Below, piece after piece: positions 7,196-16,378 of a stretch of DNA of 62,200 nt. The stretch comes from Pseudomonadota bacterium. Lineage in GTDB: Bacteria; Pseudomonadota; Gammaproteobacteria; Burkholderiales; Burkholderiaceae_E. Position 1 is the first letter of the stretch. The number at the start of each line of letters is the position of its first letter. The translations under genes and the position numbers were made by a program. Below the pieces are notes generated by a model. It was not told where the DNA came from and did no database searches. It worked only from the letters and a program-made list of their open reading frames with translations. The stretch is taken from positions 1 through 62,200 of the forward strand of contig JAEWGX010000012.1 of the NCBI GenBank assembly GCA_023388075.1, given 5' to 3'.

Positions 7196-9202
7196 ATGGA
7201 TTTCAGTCGTCACCAGCAGGACGCGGCCGTCACGACGCGCCGGCTGCGCACCGCCTACGTCCTCGCCGTGGTGGGCGTGGTGCTGCTGTTCAATCTCGCC
7301 GCGCTGTTGACCTGGCGCCTCATCTTCGGCGCCGCCCCCCTGCCCTACGGCTTCCTGCTGGTCAACACGCTGGCCACCGCCGGCCTGATCGTCGGCGGCA
7401 CGCTGATCGAACGGCAGCGCCTGGCCGAGGGCGCCTGCGCCGTCGCGAACCATCTGCGGGCGCGACCGCTGCATGGCGGCGCGGCCGGCCTCTCGCTGCT
7501 GGAGCGGCGTGCCGTCAACGTGCTGGAGGAGATGGCGCTGGCCGCGCACCAGCCGATACCGCGCCTCTACGTGATGGACCACGATCCCGCGATCAACGCG
7601 CTCGCGGTCGGGCTCTCGCGCGAGGATGTCGCGGTGATCCTCACTCGGGGCGCGATCGAGCGGCTCAACCGCGACGAGCTGCAAGGGGTGGTCGCGCACG
7701 AGGTGGCGCACCTGGCAGGCGGCGACGTGGTGGTCCATTCCCAGCTGGCCGCGATGAACTACGGGCTCGAGCTGGTGGCCAACGCCGGTCGACGAGCGCT
7801 CGCCTCCGCCCTGCCCGCCTTCAGCGGCGGCTGGTGGGCAATGGACCCCGGCGCCGTCGGCCGCTCTCGCGCGGTCGGCCCGGGGATCCTGCTGCTGGTG
7901 CCGGGCATCCTGCTGCTGGCGGTGGGCTGGACCGGACATCTGGCGGCGCGGGTGCTCACGGCGGCGATCGGCCGCACCCGGGAATTCCATGCCGACGCGC
8001 TGGCGGTGCGCCTGACCCGCAACCCCAAGGGGTTGGGCAACGCGCTGCGCAAGATCACCTGGATGGCGCGCCACGATGCCGGCGCGCGGACTGGCCGCCC
8101 GTCCTGTCCGATCGGCATGGACCACGCGCTGTTCCAGTCGGGCGATCCGCGGCCGCACTGGCGCGATCGCTGGCTGGCGACTCATCCGCCGGTCGCCGAT
8201 CGCATCGCCCGGCTGCTGGGCGAGGTGGCCGCGCCCATGGTCGCCGAGCGCGGCGGCGACGACGAGCTGGCCATGGACCATGCTCGGGCCGGGGCCTGGC
8301 TCGCGCTGAGCGCCCTGCCGCCGCTGGTCTACGTGGCGGAAGGCAGCCTGCCGGACGCGCCGGCCACCGCCAGCGCGGCGATCGCGCAGCAACGCGAGGC
8401 GCAGGTGCGCAACGAGGACATGTCGGCGCTGGTGGCCGCCAGCCACAACAGCAACAGCGCGGCCGCGATCGCCGCCCTGCTGGTGCTCGGCGGCGCGGTG
8501 GCGCCGGAGATCTGGCCGCTGCGCTGGCGCGCCGCGATGAATCGCCAGGCGGAGCTCGCCATGCGCCTGCGCCGCCTCGGCGTGCAGACGGTCGAGGGCC
8601 TGCGCTGGCCGCTCCTGGAGCTCTGCGCGGCCACCATCAAGCCGCTCGCGCGGCCGTGGCAGGAGGACCTGCTGCGCATGCTGCGCGGCCAGATCGAGAT
8701 CGACCAGCGCGTGACGCTGGCCGAGTGGATCTACTACATGCTGCTTCGGGCGCGGCTGCTGCCGCCGGATCCGCAGGCCTGGCGCGGCGAGGAGTCGGAG
8801 GTCAACGCCGCGGAGTCGGTGCGCTGGATCATGGCGATGCTGGCACGGTGCGTCGGCGAGCCGGACCTGCGGGCACAGCGCGTCTCCAACGAGCTCATCC
8901 AGCGGCTCGACCTCTCGCGCACCGGCCAGTCGTATCCGCCGCTCGACGTCGGCGGATTGCAGGCGGCGGTCGCGAGCCTGCGGCACCTCCCGATGCTGCA
9001 GCGACCGCTGCTCATGAAGCGCTTCGTCAAGTTCCTGCCGCCCGAGGCGCCGATCGAGGCCCGGGACTTCCTGCGGGTGCTCGCGCTCATCATCGACTGC
9101 CCGATCCCGGAGTTCCGCCCGGTGGTGCTGGTCTCGCCCGACACCCAGTCGATGTTCGTCGAGCCCACCGCCACCGTGCCGGCGACCGCGACCGCCTCCT
9201 GA
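7196..9202 (+). CDS. M48-family membrane metalloprotease
   Basis: A 668-residue integral-membrane zinc protease of the HtpX/Ste24 class. There are two N-terminal membrane segments (about 20-42 and 53-70). HEVAH at 168-172 supplies two zinc ligands and the Glu in REFHADA (Glu263) the third. A further hydrophobic hairpin lies at about 226-252. From roughly residue 330 to the end there is a 340-residue soluble extension of helical character that I do not recognise and that HtpX lacks. The partner gene lemA lies immediately upstream, so a shared envelope quality-control role is plausible. The gene converges on the MFS transporter. Confidence 0.9.
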   Translation: MDFSRHQQDAAVTTRRLRTAYVLAVVGVVLLFNLAALLTWRLIFGAAPLPYGFLLVNTLATAGLIVGGTLIERQRLAEGACAVANHLRARPLHGGAAGLSLLERRAVNVLEEMALAAHQPIPRLYVMDHDPAINALAVGLSREDVAVILTRGAIERLNRDELQGVVAHEVAHLAGGDVVVHSQLAAMNYGLELVANAGRRALASALPAFSGGWWAMDPGAVGRSRAVGPGILLLVPGILLLAVGWTGHLAARVLTAAIGRTREFHADALAVRLTRNPKGLGNALRKITWMARHDAGARTGRPSCPIGMDHALFQSGDPRPHWRDRWLATHPPVADRIARLLGEVAAPMVAERGGDDELAMDHARAGAWLALSALPPLVYVAEGSLPDAPATASAAIAQQREAQVRNEDMSALVAASHNSNSAAAIAALLVLGGAVAPEIWPLRWRAAMNRQAELAMRLRRLGVQTVEGLRWPLLELCAATIKPLARPWQEDLLRMLRGQIEIDQRVTLAEWIYYMLLRARLLPPDPQAWRGEESEVNAAESVRWIMAMLARCVGEPDLRAQRVSNELIQRLDLSRTGQSYPPLDVGGLQAAVASLRHLPMLQRPLLMKRFVKFLPPEAPIEARDFLRVLALIIDCPIPEFRPVVLVSPDTQSMFVEPTATVPATATAS

Positions 9203-9233
9203 TCCGCGCCCGGCTTCGCGAGCGCGACCGCGG

Positions 9234-10475
9234 TCAGGCCGCCGGTTTCGGCTCGTAGGACGGCATCATCAGCACCAGCACGGCGGTACAGGCGGCGATG
9301 GCGGCCATGAGGAGGAGCAAGGTGTCGAACCCGGCCGCCTTGACGATCGGACCCAGCAGCCAGACCGCGAGCGAGCTCACGCCGAAGGCGATCGCGATCC
9401 GCACGCCGCTCACCCGCGAGCGCATCTGGTCGTCCACATACCGCACGATGAGCGCGTCGGTGAACGGGATCGCGCCGAACACCAGCACCATGAAGCCCAG
9501 CAGCACGGCGAAGGCGGCCCAGCCGCTCACGAACGCGGCCAGGGCGAAGAGCGGCGCCTGCAGCGCGACCACGCCGATCCACACGCGCTTGATCGGGTAG
9601 CGATCGATCAGCTTGCCCACCACCAGTTGCGTCAGCGACGCGATGGTGTAGATCACCGCGAGCAGGATCCCCAGTGTCGCCGGGTCCTCCACCAGGCCGG
9701 TGAGGCGCTCCTCCAGCAGCTGCGCATTGCCGTTGGTGGTGAAGTTGAAGAGGAGGCTCCCCGTGGCCGCCGTCGCGGTCATGATGACGAAGACGCGCGC
9801 CAGCACGGAGCGCGGCACCTCGAGCCGCTTCGTCTTGCGCTTGACCGGCGCCTCCGGCTCGTCGGGCACGACCATCGCGAAGACGATGCCGCAGGCGATC
9901 GCCATGAGGCCGGGCACCACGAAGGCGGCACGCCAGCCGAAGTACTTCACCAGGAAGCCCGTCAGCAGGGCCGCGGCGGCGATGCCCAGGTTGCCCGCGA
10001 GACCGTTGACCCCGATCGTCCAGCCCGGCCGCACCGCGTTCTGCACCAGCATGGGAATGCCGACGGGGTGGTAGATGGAGGCGAACGCGCCGAGCAGCGT
10101 CAGCGCCGCGGCCATTTGCCAGGGCGACTGCGTCAGCGCGACCAGTATCGCCGAGACCCCGAGGCCGAAGAAGAAGATGAGCATCATCGCCCGGCGCCCC
10201 CAGAGGTCCCCGAGGCGCCCGGACGGCAGCGAGCCGATGCCGAACAGGAAGAACGCGCCGACGGTGTAGGGCATCAGCGACTCCCACCGCTCGAAGCCGA
10301 AATCGACGGCGATCGCGCCGACCGCGGTGGCGAAGATCAGCAGGAACATGTGGTCCATCGCATGCCCGATGTTGAGCAGCAGCGCGGTGGACTTGCGCGT
10401 GGTGGCGGGCTCGGCGGCCGGCAGGGCGGAGGCGTCGACGGTCGGCTTGGCGACGTCGGAACTGGCGAGAGACAT
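9234..10475 (-). CDS. MFS transporter
   Basis: A 413-residue major facilitator with about 12 predicted membrane segments. MFS signatures include GRLGDLWGRRAMM after the second segment and KLIDRYPIKRVW in the second half. The segment SIYHPVGIPMLVQ recalls the FHPE-type motif of fosmidomycin-resistance-like (FSR) transporters, but substrate assignment is uncertain. The ATG at 10475 is followed by a 30-residue polar N-terminal tail. It is transcribed divergently from an AraC-type gene with a perfect palindrome between them, so it is very likely the regulated target. Confidence 0.88.
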   Translation of the reverse strand: MSLASSDVAKPTVDASALPAAEPATTRKSTALLLNIGHAMDHMFLLIFATAVGAIAVDFGFERWESLMPYTVGAFFLFGIGSLPSGRLGDLWGRRAMMLIFFFGLGVSAILVALTQSPWQMAAALTLLGAFASIYHPVGIPMLVQNAVRPGWTIGVNGLAGNLGIAAAALLTGFLVKYFGWRAAFVVPGLMAIACGIVFAMVVPDEPEAPVKRKTKRLEVPRSVLARVFVIMTATAATGSLLFNFTTNGNAQLLEERLTGLVEDPATLGILLAVIYTIASLTQLVVGKLIDRYPIKRVWIGVVALQAPLFALAAFVSGWAAFAVLLGFMVLVFGAIPFTDALIVRYVDDQMRSRVSGVRIAIAFGVSSLAVWLLGPIVKAAGFDTLLLLMAAIAACTAVLVLMMPSYEPKPAA

Positions 10476-10543
10476 GGTGCTGTCGGACGGTACTGCCGCG
10501 GAAGTGGAAGATACCCGGCATTGTGCCCGCCCTTCGTATGACA

Positions 10544-10561
10544 GTCTCAAGCCGTTGAGAC
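10544..10561. promoter_or_regulatory. Perfect inverted repeat, probable AraC operator
   Basis: GTCTCAA, 4-base spacer, TTGAGAC: seven-base arms without mismatch, in the 141-base gap between the MFS gene and the divergent AraC-type regulator. Each arm contains a TTGAGA that could also serve as a -35 element in either direction, which would let one bound protein control both genes. Confidence 0.55.
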
Positions 10562-10616
10562 AGAATATGTCGCGAAACGGCCAAGACCGTGCCGTCTGCA
10601 TCCAGACCGTCCCGAC

Positions 10617-11405
10617 ATGCCGAGAAGGGCCCAGCGCAGCATCGATCCCGCCGACTACCAGTCGGTGCCGCGCCCGGTCGCCGCGATGGCCAAGTCGTTC
10701 GCCCACGGGCACGTGATCCCGCGTCATCATCACGAGCGGGCCCAGCTGGTGCACGCGGTCGCCGGGCTCATGACGATCGAGACCGATGCCGGCACCTGGC
10801 TGGTGCCGCCCGACCAGGCGCTGTGGGTGCCCGCCGGCGTGCCCCACCGGATCGCCGTCACCGGGCAACTGGAGATGCGCACGCTCTACATACGGGACGA
10901 CGCCAGCGCGCTCCTTCCCGGGAAATGCGTGGTCCTCGCGGTCAATGCCCTGCTGCGCGAGCTGATCGTGCGGGCTACCCAGTTGCCGGTCGACTACGAC
11001 GAGCAGGGCCCGGACGGTGCGGTGATGCAGCTGATACTGGCCGAGATCCACGAGGCGCGGTCGCTGCCCCTGCACCTGCCGATGCCGCGCGATCGACGCC
11101 TGCTGCGGCTCTGCGCCATGGTCCAGGCGGACCTCGCGGCCAGCCACTCGCGCGAGCACTATGCCGCCCGCGTCGGCTTGAGCCCCCGCTCGCTTACCCG
11201 GCTCTTCCGGCTGGAGACCGGCATGGGCTTCGTCGAATGGCGACAGAAGGCCCGCCTGCTCGCGGCCCTGCCCCGGCTGGGCGCGGGCGAATCGGTCACG
11301 GCGGTGGCGCTCGCGCTGGGCTATGGCAGCCCCAGCGCCTTCGCGGCGATGTTCCGCCGGGTGCTGGGGATCACGCCGCGGGCGGCGGTGCGGTCAGCCG
11401 GCTGA
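10617..11405 (+). CDS. AraC-family transcriptional regulator with cupin sensor domain
   Basis: It is 262 residues long. The N-terminal cupin-like half has a histidine-rich strand (IPRHHHERAQLVHAV) and WVPAGVPHRI, typical of the ligand-binding barrel in NimR-like regulators. The C-terminal half (about 165-258) has two helix-turn-helix units: SREHYAARVGLSPRSLTRLF and ESVTAVALALGYGSPSAFAAMF, the AraC signature. It faces away from the MFS transporter and probably controls it. The effector is unknown. The histidines in the cupin could bind metal. Confidence 0.9.
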   Translation: MPRRAQRSIDPADYQSVPRPVAAMAKSFAHGHVIPRHHHERAQLVHAVAGLMTIETDAGTWLVPPDQALWVPAGVPHRIAVTGQLEMRTLYIRDDASALLPGKCVVLAVNALLRELIVRATQLPVDYDEQGPDGAVMQLILAEIHEARSLPLHLPMPRDRRLLRLCAMVQADLAASHSREHYAARVGLSPRSLTRLFRLETGMGFVEWRQKARLLAALPRLGAGESVTAVALALGYGSPSAFAAMFRRVLGITPRAAVRSAG

Positions 11406-11445
11406 TCGCGCGGCCCTGCCGGCGCCCGTCAACCCGTCGCGGCGC

Positions 11446-12414
11446 TCAGCCGAGGGCGGCGCGACGACCCGTCTCGGCCGCGTGGGCCTGCTCGTCCGCG
11501 TGATAGGAGGAGCGCACCATCGCGCCCACCGCGGCGTGCTCGAAGCCGAGCTCGTAGGCCAGTGCCTCGAAGCGGGCGAAACCTTCGGGCTCCAGGTAGC
11601 GCGCAACCGGCAGGTGATGCGGCGACGGCGCCAGGTACTGGCCGATGGTGATGCGGTCGATGCGGTATTCGCGCATGTCGCGCATCACGGCCGCGATCTC
11701 CTCGTCGGTCTCTCCGAGCCCCACCATCAGTCCGGACTTGGTGGGCACGCCCGGCACGCGCTCCTTGAAGCGGGCGAGCAGCTCCAGCGAGTGGCGATAG
11801 TCCGAGCCGGGGCGAGCCGCCTTGTACAGCCGCGGCACGGTCTCGAGGTTGTGGTTCATCACGTCCGGCGGGGCGGCGTCCAGGATGTCGAGCGCCCGGT
11901 CCATCCGGCCGCGGAAGTCCGGCACCAGGACCTCGATGCGGGTGGCAGGGCTGGCCGCCCGCACCTGCCGGATGCACTCGACGAAGTGGGCCGCGCCGCC
12001 GTCGCGCAGGTCGTCGCGATCCACCGAGGTGATCACCACGTAGGACAGGCCGAGCGCGGCGATGGTCCGCGCCAGGTTCACCGGCTCCTCGGTGTCCAGC
12101 GGATCCGGCCGGCCGTGGCCCACGTCGCAGAAGGGGCAGCGGCGGGTGCACTTGTCCCCCATGATCATGAAGGTGGCGGTGCCCTTGCCGAAGCACTCGC
12201 CGATGTTGGGGCACGAGGCCTCCTCGCAGACGGTGTGCAGGCGGTGCTCGCGCAGGATGCGCTTGATCTCGTAGAACCTGCTGGAGAGCAGTGGCGGCTG
12301 CGCCCTGATCCAGGCCGGCTTGCGCAGCGCCTGCTCCACCGGGACGATCTTGATGGGAATCCGGGCGGTCTTGCTCCGGCCCTTCTGCTTGCTGTCGGGT
12401 GCTGGGGTGTCCAT
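11446..12414 (-). CDS. lipA: Lipoyl synthase LipA
   Basis: A radical-SAM enzyme that inserts two sulfurs into protein-bound octanoyl groups. The auxiliary cluster cysteines are Cys63, Cys68 and Cys74 (CEEASCPNIGEC), the SAM-cluster motif is Cys89-x3-Cys93-x2-Cys96 (CTRRCPFC), and the conserved RSSYHADE segment lies near the C-terminus. At 322 residues its length is normal. It is the last gene of the leftward dacA-dat-ybeD-lipB-lipA operon, 7 bases after lipB, which makes the octanoyl substrate. Confidence 0.97.
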   Translation of the reverse strand: MDTPAPDSKQKGRSKTARIPIKIVPVEQALRKPAWIRAQPPLLSSRFYEIKRILREHRLHTVCEEASCPNIGECFGKGTATFMIMGDKCTRRCPFCDVGHGRPDPLDTEEPVNLARTIAALGLSYVVITSVDRDDLRDGGAAHFVECIRQVRAASPATRIEVLVPDFRGRMDRALDILDAAPPDVMNHNLETVPRLYKAARPGSDYRHSLELLARFKERVPGVPTKSGLMVGLGETDEEIAAVMRDMREYRIDRITIGQYLAPSPHHLPVARYLEPEGFARFEALAYELGFEHAAVGAMVRSSYHADEQAHAAETGRRAALG

Positions 12415-12421
12415 CGCGCCA

Positions 12422-13138
12422 TTATCCTCCGATCGAGCCGGCGAGCGCCGCGCCGAGCCGCTCGGACAGGTCGTCGAAGCGCACGTCCATTCCCGCGGCG
12501 GCCTCGCGGCGCACGTCGGTCATGCGCAGGCCGGCGAAGCCGCAGGGGTCGATGCGCCCGAAGGGCTCCAGGTCCATCGCGCCGTTCAGCGCGACGCCGT
12601 GCCAGGTGAAGCCGCGCGAGACCTTGAGCCCGATCGACGCGATCTTGGCGACGTCGCCCAGGTCCGGCGGCCGCCCGCGCGGCATCGTGGCTGTCCCGGA
12701 CGAGGGCGCGGTCGCCGTGGCGCGCTCCCGCGCCACGAAGATGCCGGGCGCCCGTTCCCGCCGGAATGCCTGGATGCCGTAGCCGGCGAGGCACGCGATG
12801 ACGCCGGCCTCGACGCGGCAGACGAGCTCGCGCACGCCGATTCCCCGGGCCCGCAGGTCGAGCAGCAGGTACGCCACCGGCTGGCCCGGGCCGTGGTAGG
12901 TGACCTCGCCACCGCGCTCGGTGGTGACGACGGGGATGCTGCCGGTTTCGCGCACGTGCTCGGGTCGGCTCGCGAAGCCCAGCGTGTAGACCGGCGGGTG
13001 GTCGGTCAGCCAGATCTCGTCGGCGTGGCCTTGGCCGCCGACGCGCTCGCGGGTGAAGCGGCGCATCGCTTCCAGGGCATCCGGGTAGGCCGTCGTCCCG
13101 AGTCGCCTGACGGCGATCGGCCGGGCGGACGGCGTCAC
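12422..13138 (-). CDS. lipB: Octanoyltransferase LipB
   Basis: It transfers octanoyl from acyl carrier protein to lipoyl domains. The signature RGGEVTYHGPGQ is at 75-86. The catalytic pair is Lys172 (ASIGLKVSRG) and Cys199 (IDPCGF). A segment of about 24 residues rich in Ala/Thr/Pro (about 138-161) interrupts the usual GIFV-KIASIG connection. It looks like a lineage-specific loop and leaves the motifs intact. The start overlaps the ybeD stop by 4 bases, indicating translational coupling. Confidence 0.96.
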   Translation of the reverse strand: MTPSARPIAVRRLGTTAYPDALEAMRRFTRERVGGQGHADEIWLTDHPPVYTLGFASRPEHVRETGSIPVVTTERGGEVTYHGPGQPVAYLLLDLRARGIGVRELVCRVEAGVIACLAGYGIQAFRRERAPGIFVARERATATAPSSGTATMPRGRPPDLGDVAKIASIGLKVSRGFTWHGVALNGAMDLEPFGRIDPCGFAGLRMTDVRREAAAGMDVRFDDLSERLGAALAGSIGG

Positions 13139-13446
13139 AGCACGACCGAAACCAGCGGGTGACTGGTCAGCTCGCGGTAGAGGGCGTCGAGCTGCGGCCG
13201 CGACTCGGCCCGGATGGTGGCGGTCACCGAGAGATAGTTGCCCTTGCGGGAGATCCGCATCTCGAGCGTGGCCGGATCGAAGGCGGGGGCGTGGTTCCTC
13301 ACGATGGCGACGATCACGTCGGCGAAGTCGTCCGTGCGCCGGCCCATGACCTTCACCGGGAAGTCCATGGGGAACTGGAGGACGTCCCCCGGCGCGTCGT
13401 CCTCGCCGTTGGCCGACGGAGCGCCAGGCGGTGCGTCGCGGTTCAT
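13135..13446 (-). CDS. ybeD: YbeD/DUF493 family protein
   Basis: A 103-residue protein of the UPF0250/DUF493 family, an ACT-like regulatory fold of unsettled function. The core FPVKVMG, KGNYLSVTATIRAESRPQLDALY and the terminal LTSHPLVSVVL are typical. The first 25 residues are polar and extra relative to the E. coli protein. Its position immediately before lipB and after the D-amino-acid aminotransferase gene is the usual one in Burkholderiales. Confidence 0.92.
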   Translation of the reverse strand: MNRDAPPGAPSANGEDDAPGDVLQFPMDFPVKVMGRRTDDFADVIVAIVRNHAPAFDPATLEMRISRKGNYLSVTATIRAESRPQLDALYRELTSHPLVSVVL

Positions 13447-13459
13447 CGCGGCGATCGCT

Positions 13460-14356
13460 TCAGCCTCGGCGCTGCCAGCCGCGCTCGATGGCGCGCGCCT
13501 TGGCGTCCTGGTAGGCGTCGTACAGCCTGCGAAAGACGGGCCCGGGCGTGCCCTGCCCCACCGGCTTGCCGTCCAGGCGCGTGACCGCGATGATTTCCTT
13601 GGTCGCGGAGGTGACCATCAGCTCGTCGGCGCGCAGGACTTCCACGCGCGGGATGCGGCGGATCTCGAAGGGGACGCCCGCTGCCTGCGCGAGCTCCTCC
13701 AGCAGGCCGTAGCGGATGCCCTCGAGGATCAGGTTGTTCCGCGGCGGCGCGTGGAGCGTGCCGCTCGAGACCACCCAGACGTTGCTGGCGGAGCCCTCGG
13801 TGAGGTGGTCGTCGCGGAACATCACGCATTCGGTCGCGCCCGCGTCGGCGGCCGCCTGCCTTGCCAGCACGTTGCCGAGCAGCGACGTGGACTTGATGTC
13901 GCAATGCAGCCAACGCTCGTCCGGCAGGGTGACGGCGGCGATGCCCTTCTGCACCACGTCCGGCGCCACGGGCTTGAACTCGCTCGACATCGCGAACACC
14001 GTCGGCGCCACGCCCGGCGGGAAGAGATGGTCGCGCTTCGCGACGCCGCGGGTCACCTGCAGGTAGACGAACTGGTCGTCCCAGGGGTGCCGGTCCATCA
14101 GCGTGCCGACCACTTCCATCCAGCCGTGGTCATCCAGCGGATTGGCGATGCGGACCTTCTGCAGGCTGCGGTCGAGCCGGGAGAGGTGCTGCGCGAGCCG
14201 AAACGGCACGCGCCGGTAGATCGGGACGACCTCGTAGATGCCGTCGCCGAAGATGAAGCCGCGGTCCAGCACGGGCACCCGCGCTTCGGCGAGCGGGAGG
14301 TACTCGCCGTTCAGGTAGGCGGTCTGGCCGGCGCCAAGCGGCGCTACTTGATCCAT
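13460..14356 (-). CDS. dat: D-amino acid aminotransferase (class IV PLP enzyme)
   Basis: A fold-type IV PLP aminotransferase of 298 residues, likely interconverting D-alanine and D-glutamate with their 2-oxo acids. FGDGIYEVVPIY lies near the N-terminus, the Schiff-base lysine is Lys155 in CDIKSTSLLGN, and the SEGSASNVW-like motif (TEGSASNVWVV) and the TSATKEIIAVT segment bind the cofactor phosphate. The ATG at 14356 overlaps the dacA stop by 13 bases. The pairing with dacA fits a role in D-amino-acid and cell-wall metabolism. Confidence 0.94.
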   Translation of the reverse strand: MDQVAPLGAGQTAYLNGEYLPLAEARVPVLDRGFIFGDGIYEVVPIYRRVPFRLAQHLSRLDRSLQKVRIANPLDDHGWMEVVGTLMDRHPWDDQFVYLQVTRGVAKRDHLFPPGVAPTVFAMSSEFKPVAPDVVQKGIAAVTLPDERWLHCDIKSTSLLGNVLARQAAADAGATECVMFRDDHLTEGSASNVWVVSSGTLHAPPRNNLILEGIRYGLLEELAQAAGVPFEIRRIPRVEVLRADELMVTSATKEIIAVTRLDGKPVGQGTPGPVFRRLYDAYQDAKARAIERGWQRRG

Positions 14357-15573
14357 AGGCGAATCGTATCCCAGGTCCGCACCAGCCAGCCGGCAGGCTC
14401 CACTGTCTCGAGGGCTATCATGGGCGTCTCGGAGAGGACCTTGTCGCCCAGGCGCACGCGCAGCGTGCCGATCGTCTGGCCCGCCGTGATCGGCGCCACC
14501 AGCGGCTCCATCCGCTCGACCTCGCCTTTCACGTTGCCCGCCTGTGCGCGCGGCACGGTGACCATCACGTCCTGGGCGAACCCGGACTTGACCTCCGGCG
14601 CCTTGCCCTTCCAGACCGGGTAGCTCTCCACCGGCTCGTCTTTCTTGTAGACCTGGACGGCGTCGAAGTTCTGGAAGGCGTAGTTCAGCAGCTTCTGCGA
14701 CTCGATCGCCCGCGACGTCTCGGAGGCCGCGCCCATCAGCACCGAGAGGATGCGCCGCTCCAGGCCGGATTCCGGCTGCTTGCGCTTGGCCGACGAGACC
14801 AGGCAGTAGCCGGCCGCCTCGGTGTGGCCGGTCTTCAACCCGTCGACGCTGGGGTCGGTGCTGAGCAGCCGGTTGCGATTCGGCTGCCGGATGTTGTTGA
14901 ACGTGTACTCCTTGCGCGAGTACATCGGGTAGTACTCCGGATGGTCCTCGATCAGCCGCATCGCAAGCATCGCCAGGTCCCGCGCGGTGGAATAGTGGTT
15001 TGGGTCGGGCAGGCCGGATGCATTGACGAAGCTGGTGTTCTGCATCCCGATGCGCTTGGCCTCCTTGTTCATGATGGCCGCGAACTGGGCTTCCGATCCG
15101 GCGACGGCCTCGGCAAGGATGATCGCGGCGTCGTTGCCGGACTGCACGATCAGCCCGTTGAGCAGCTCTTCCACCGTGGCCGGCGAGCGCGGGTCCACGA
15201 ACATGCGCGAACCGATCGCCTTGTACGCGGCCTGCGAGACCGGCGGCCGCTGGTCGAGCGTGAGCCGCTTCTGCTTCAGCCAGTCGAACACCACGTAGGC
15301 CGTCATCAGCTTGGTCAGCGATGCCGGCTCCACCCGCTCGTCCGGATTCTGGCTGTAGAGCACCGTGTGGGTGGTCATGTCCATCAACAGCCACGACCGC
15401 GCGGCGATCTCCGGCGCCGGCACCTGCGCCTGGGCGAGCGTGCTCGCGCCGAGCGTCGTGGCGACGAGAAGCGCGGCGATGCCGCCCGCGCGCGCCCGGT
15501 AGAGGCCCGCGGCGAGCACGGCCCGCGTCCGACGGAGAATGGCGAAGTGGAAAGCGACGGCGGTGTGGGTCAT
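14344..15573 (-). CDS. dacA: D-alanyl-D-alanine carboxypeptidase (PBP5/DacA type)
   Basis: It trims the terminal D-Ala from peptidoglycan stem peptides. The three penicilloyl-transferase motifs are SLTK with nucleophile Ser85, SGN at 145-147 and KTGHT starting at Lys247. A signal peptide of about 50 residues ends in STLAQAQ. The C-terminal beta-rich domain ends with an amphipathic helix (WLVRTWDTIRLW), the usual inner-membrane anchor of PBP5. The ATG at 15573 gives 409 residues. It heads the leftward operon that runs into dat, ybeD, lipB and lipA. Confidence 0.95.
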   Translation of the reverse strand: MTHTAVAFHFAILRRTRAVLAAGLYRARAGGIAALLVATTLGASTLAQAQVPAPEIAARSWLLMDMTTHTVLYSQNPDERVEPASLTKLMTAYVVFDWLKQKRLTLDQRPPVSQAAYKAIGSRMFVDPRSPATVEELLNGLIVQSGNDAAIILAEAVAGSEAQFAAIMNKEAKRIGMQNTSFVNASGLPDPNHYSTARDLAMLAMRLIEDHPEYYPMYSRKEYTFNNIRQPNRNRLLSTDPSVDGLKTGHTEAAGYCLVSSAKRKQPESGLERRILSVLMGAASETSRAIESQKLLNYAFQNFDAVQVYKKDEPVESYPVWKGKAPEVKSGFAQDVMVTVPRAQAGNVKGEVERMEPLVAPITAGQTIGTLRVRLGDKVLSETPMIALETVEPAGWLVRTWDTIRLWIK

Positions 15574-15837
15574 GGGGTGTACCTGGCGCGCCGCGCGGAC
15601 GGCTGCCGACGGCGGAAAGCTGACATTGAACGGCGCCGGATCGGCGAAGCCGGTCGCAGGCGGCCGCGGTGTCGACCGACGCAGGTGCGGTCGTCGGATG
15701 CGGCTGCGCCGGACGTGCAACCCGGTCCGGTATCGAGGCTGCCGATTATGCCACCCGGTTCGTGCCGCGCCCGGGCGGGGGACTCGTCGGGACGCTGCGG
15801 CCGACCGATGGGAGCGGCCGGTGTGGCGCAAGCCACG
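15574..15837. other. Intergenic region before dacA
   Basis: About 264 bases between the upstream unknown gene's stop and dacA. On the minus strand a CATAAT (15745-15750) could be a -10 for dacA, but no matching -35 is seen. No RNA gene, repeat or convincing ORF with coding character was recognised. Confidence 0.4.
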
Positions 15838-16353
15838 TCAGAAGGGTCCGTGCCGCTTGACGACGGCGGCGATGCGATCGGCCGCGGCGTCGTCCTTGCG
15901 CTGCGCGACGCGCGCGATCACCTCGCGCAGGACATTGCGCAGCACCACGAGGTTGACGCAGTCCTGCACCCTCGCCTCCAGCACGCTCGCCTGCTCGCCC
16001 AGCTCGCGCTCGAACACGCCGGCGAGCGAGCGCTTGATCTGCGCCATGCGGATCTCCGGATGCACCGGCGAGACGGCGTCGTCGTCGGCAAGCAGGCCCG
16101 CGAGCGTGATCATGCCGTGGGCCTCCAGCTCCTGGAGCAGCGTGGGCATCTCCGCGGGCGGCACGATGCCCGGCAACTGCGCGAGCGAGCGGCGTCCGTC
16201 GAACAGCATGAGCAGGCGGCGCGCCGCGATCGAGACGCGCTGGCTGCGGTTGCGGATCGCGAGCGTGCCCGCCTCGGTCTTTGCGAACACGAGCCGCGGG
16301 TCCGGATGGGTCGAGTCGCTGTCGGCGGCCTCCAGGGCGTATTGGCGTCTCAC
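15838..16353 (-). CDS. Unknown protein, winged-helix-like, paralogue of the upstream gene
   Basis: I do not recognise the family. The 171 residues from the GTG at 16353 begin with a domain in which RLVFAKTEAGTLAIR leads into LLMLFDGRRSLAQL and LLQELEAHGMITL, a helix-helix-wing pattern like PqqD or winged-helix modules. The rest is alpha-helical (VFERELGEQASVLEARVQDC). Both parts align by eye with the gene just upstream (16379-17143), so this is a diverged tandem duplicate. An in-frame ATG at 16422 is possible but would overlap that gene by 44 bases. It closes the ferredoxin/hydrolase operon. Confidence 0.72.
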   Translation of the reverse strand: MRRQYALEAADSDSTHPDPRLVFAKTEAGTLAIRNRSQRVSIAARRLLMLFDGRRSLAQLPGIVPPAEMPTLLQELEAHGMITLAGLLADDDAVSPVHPEIRMAQIKRSLAGVFERELGEQASVLEARVQDCVNLVVLRNVLREVIARVAQRKDDAAADRIAAVVKRHGPF

Positions 16354-16378
16354 CGGAACCGTCGCCGTCGTGGCCGGG

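Noticed and set aside
11323..12609. Plus-strand frame of 428 codons across lipA
   Set aside because: It is the complement of lipA, with no family motifs.
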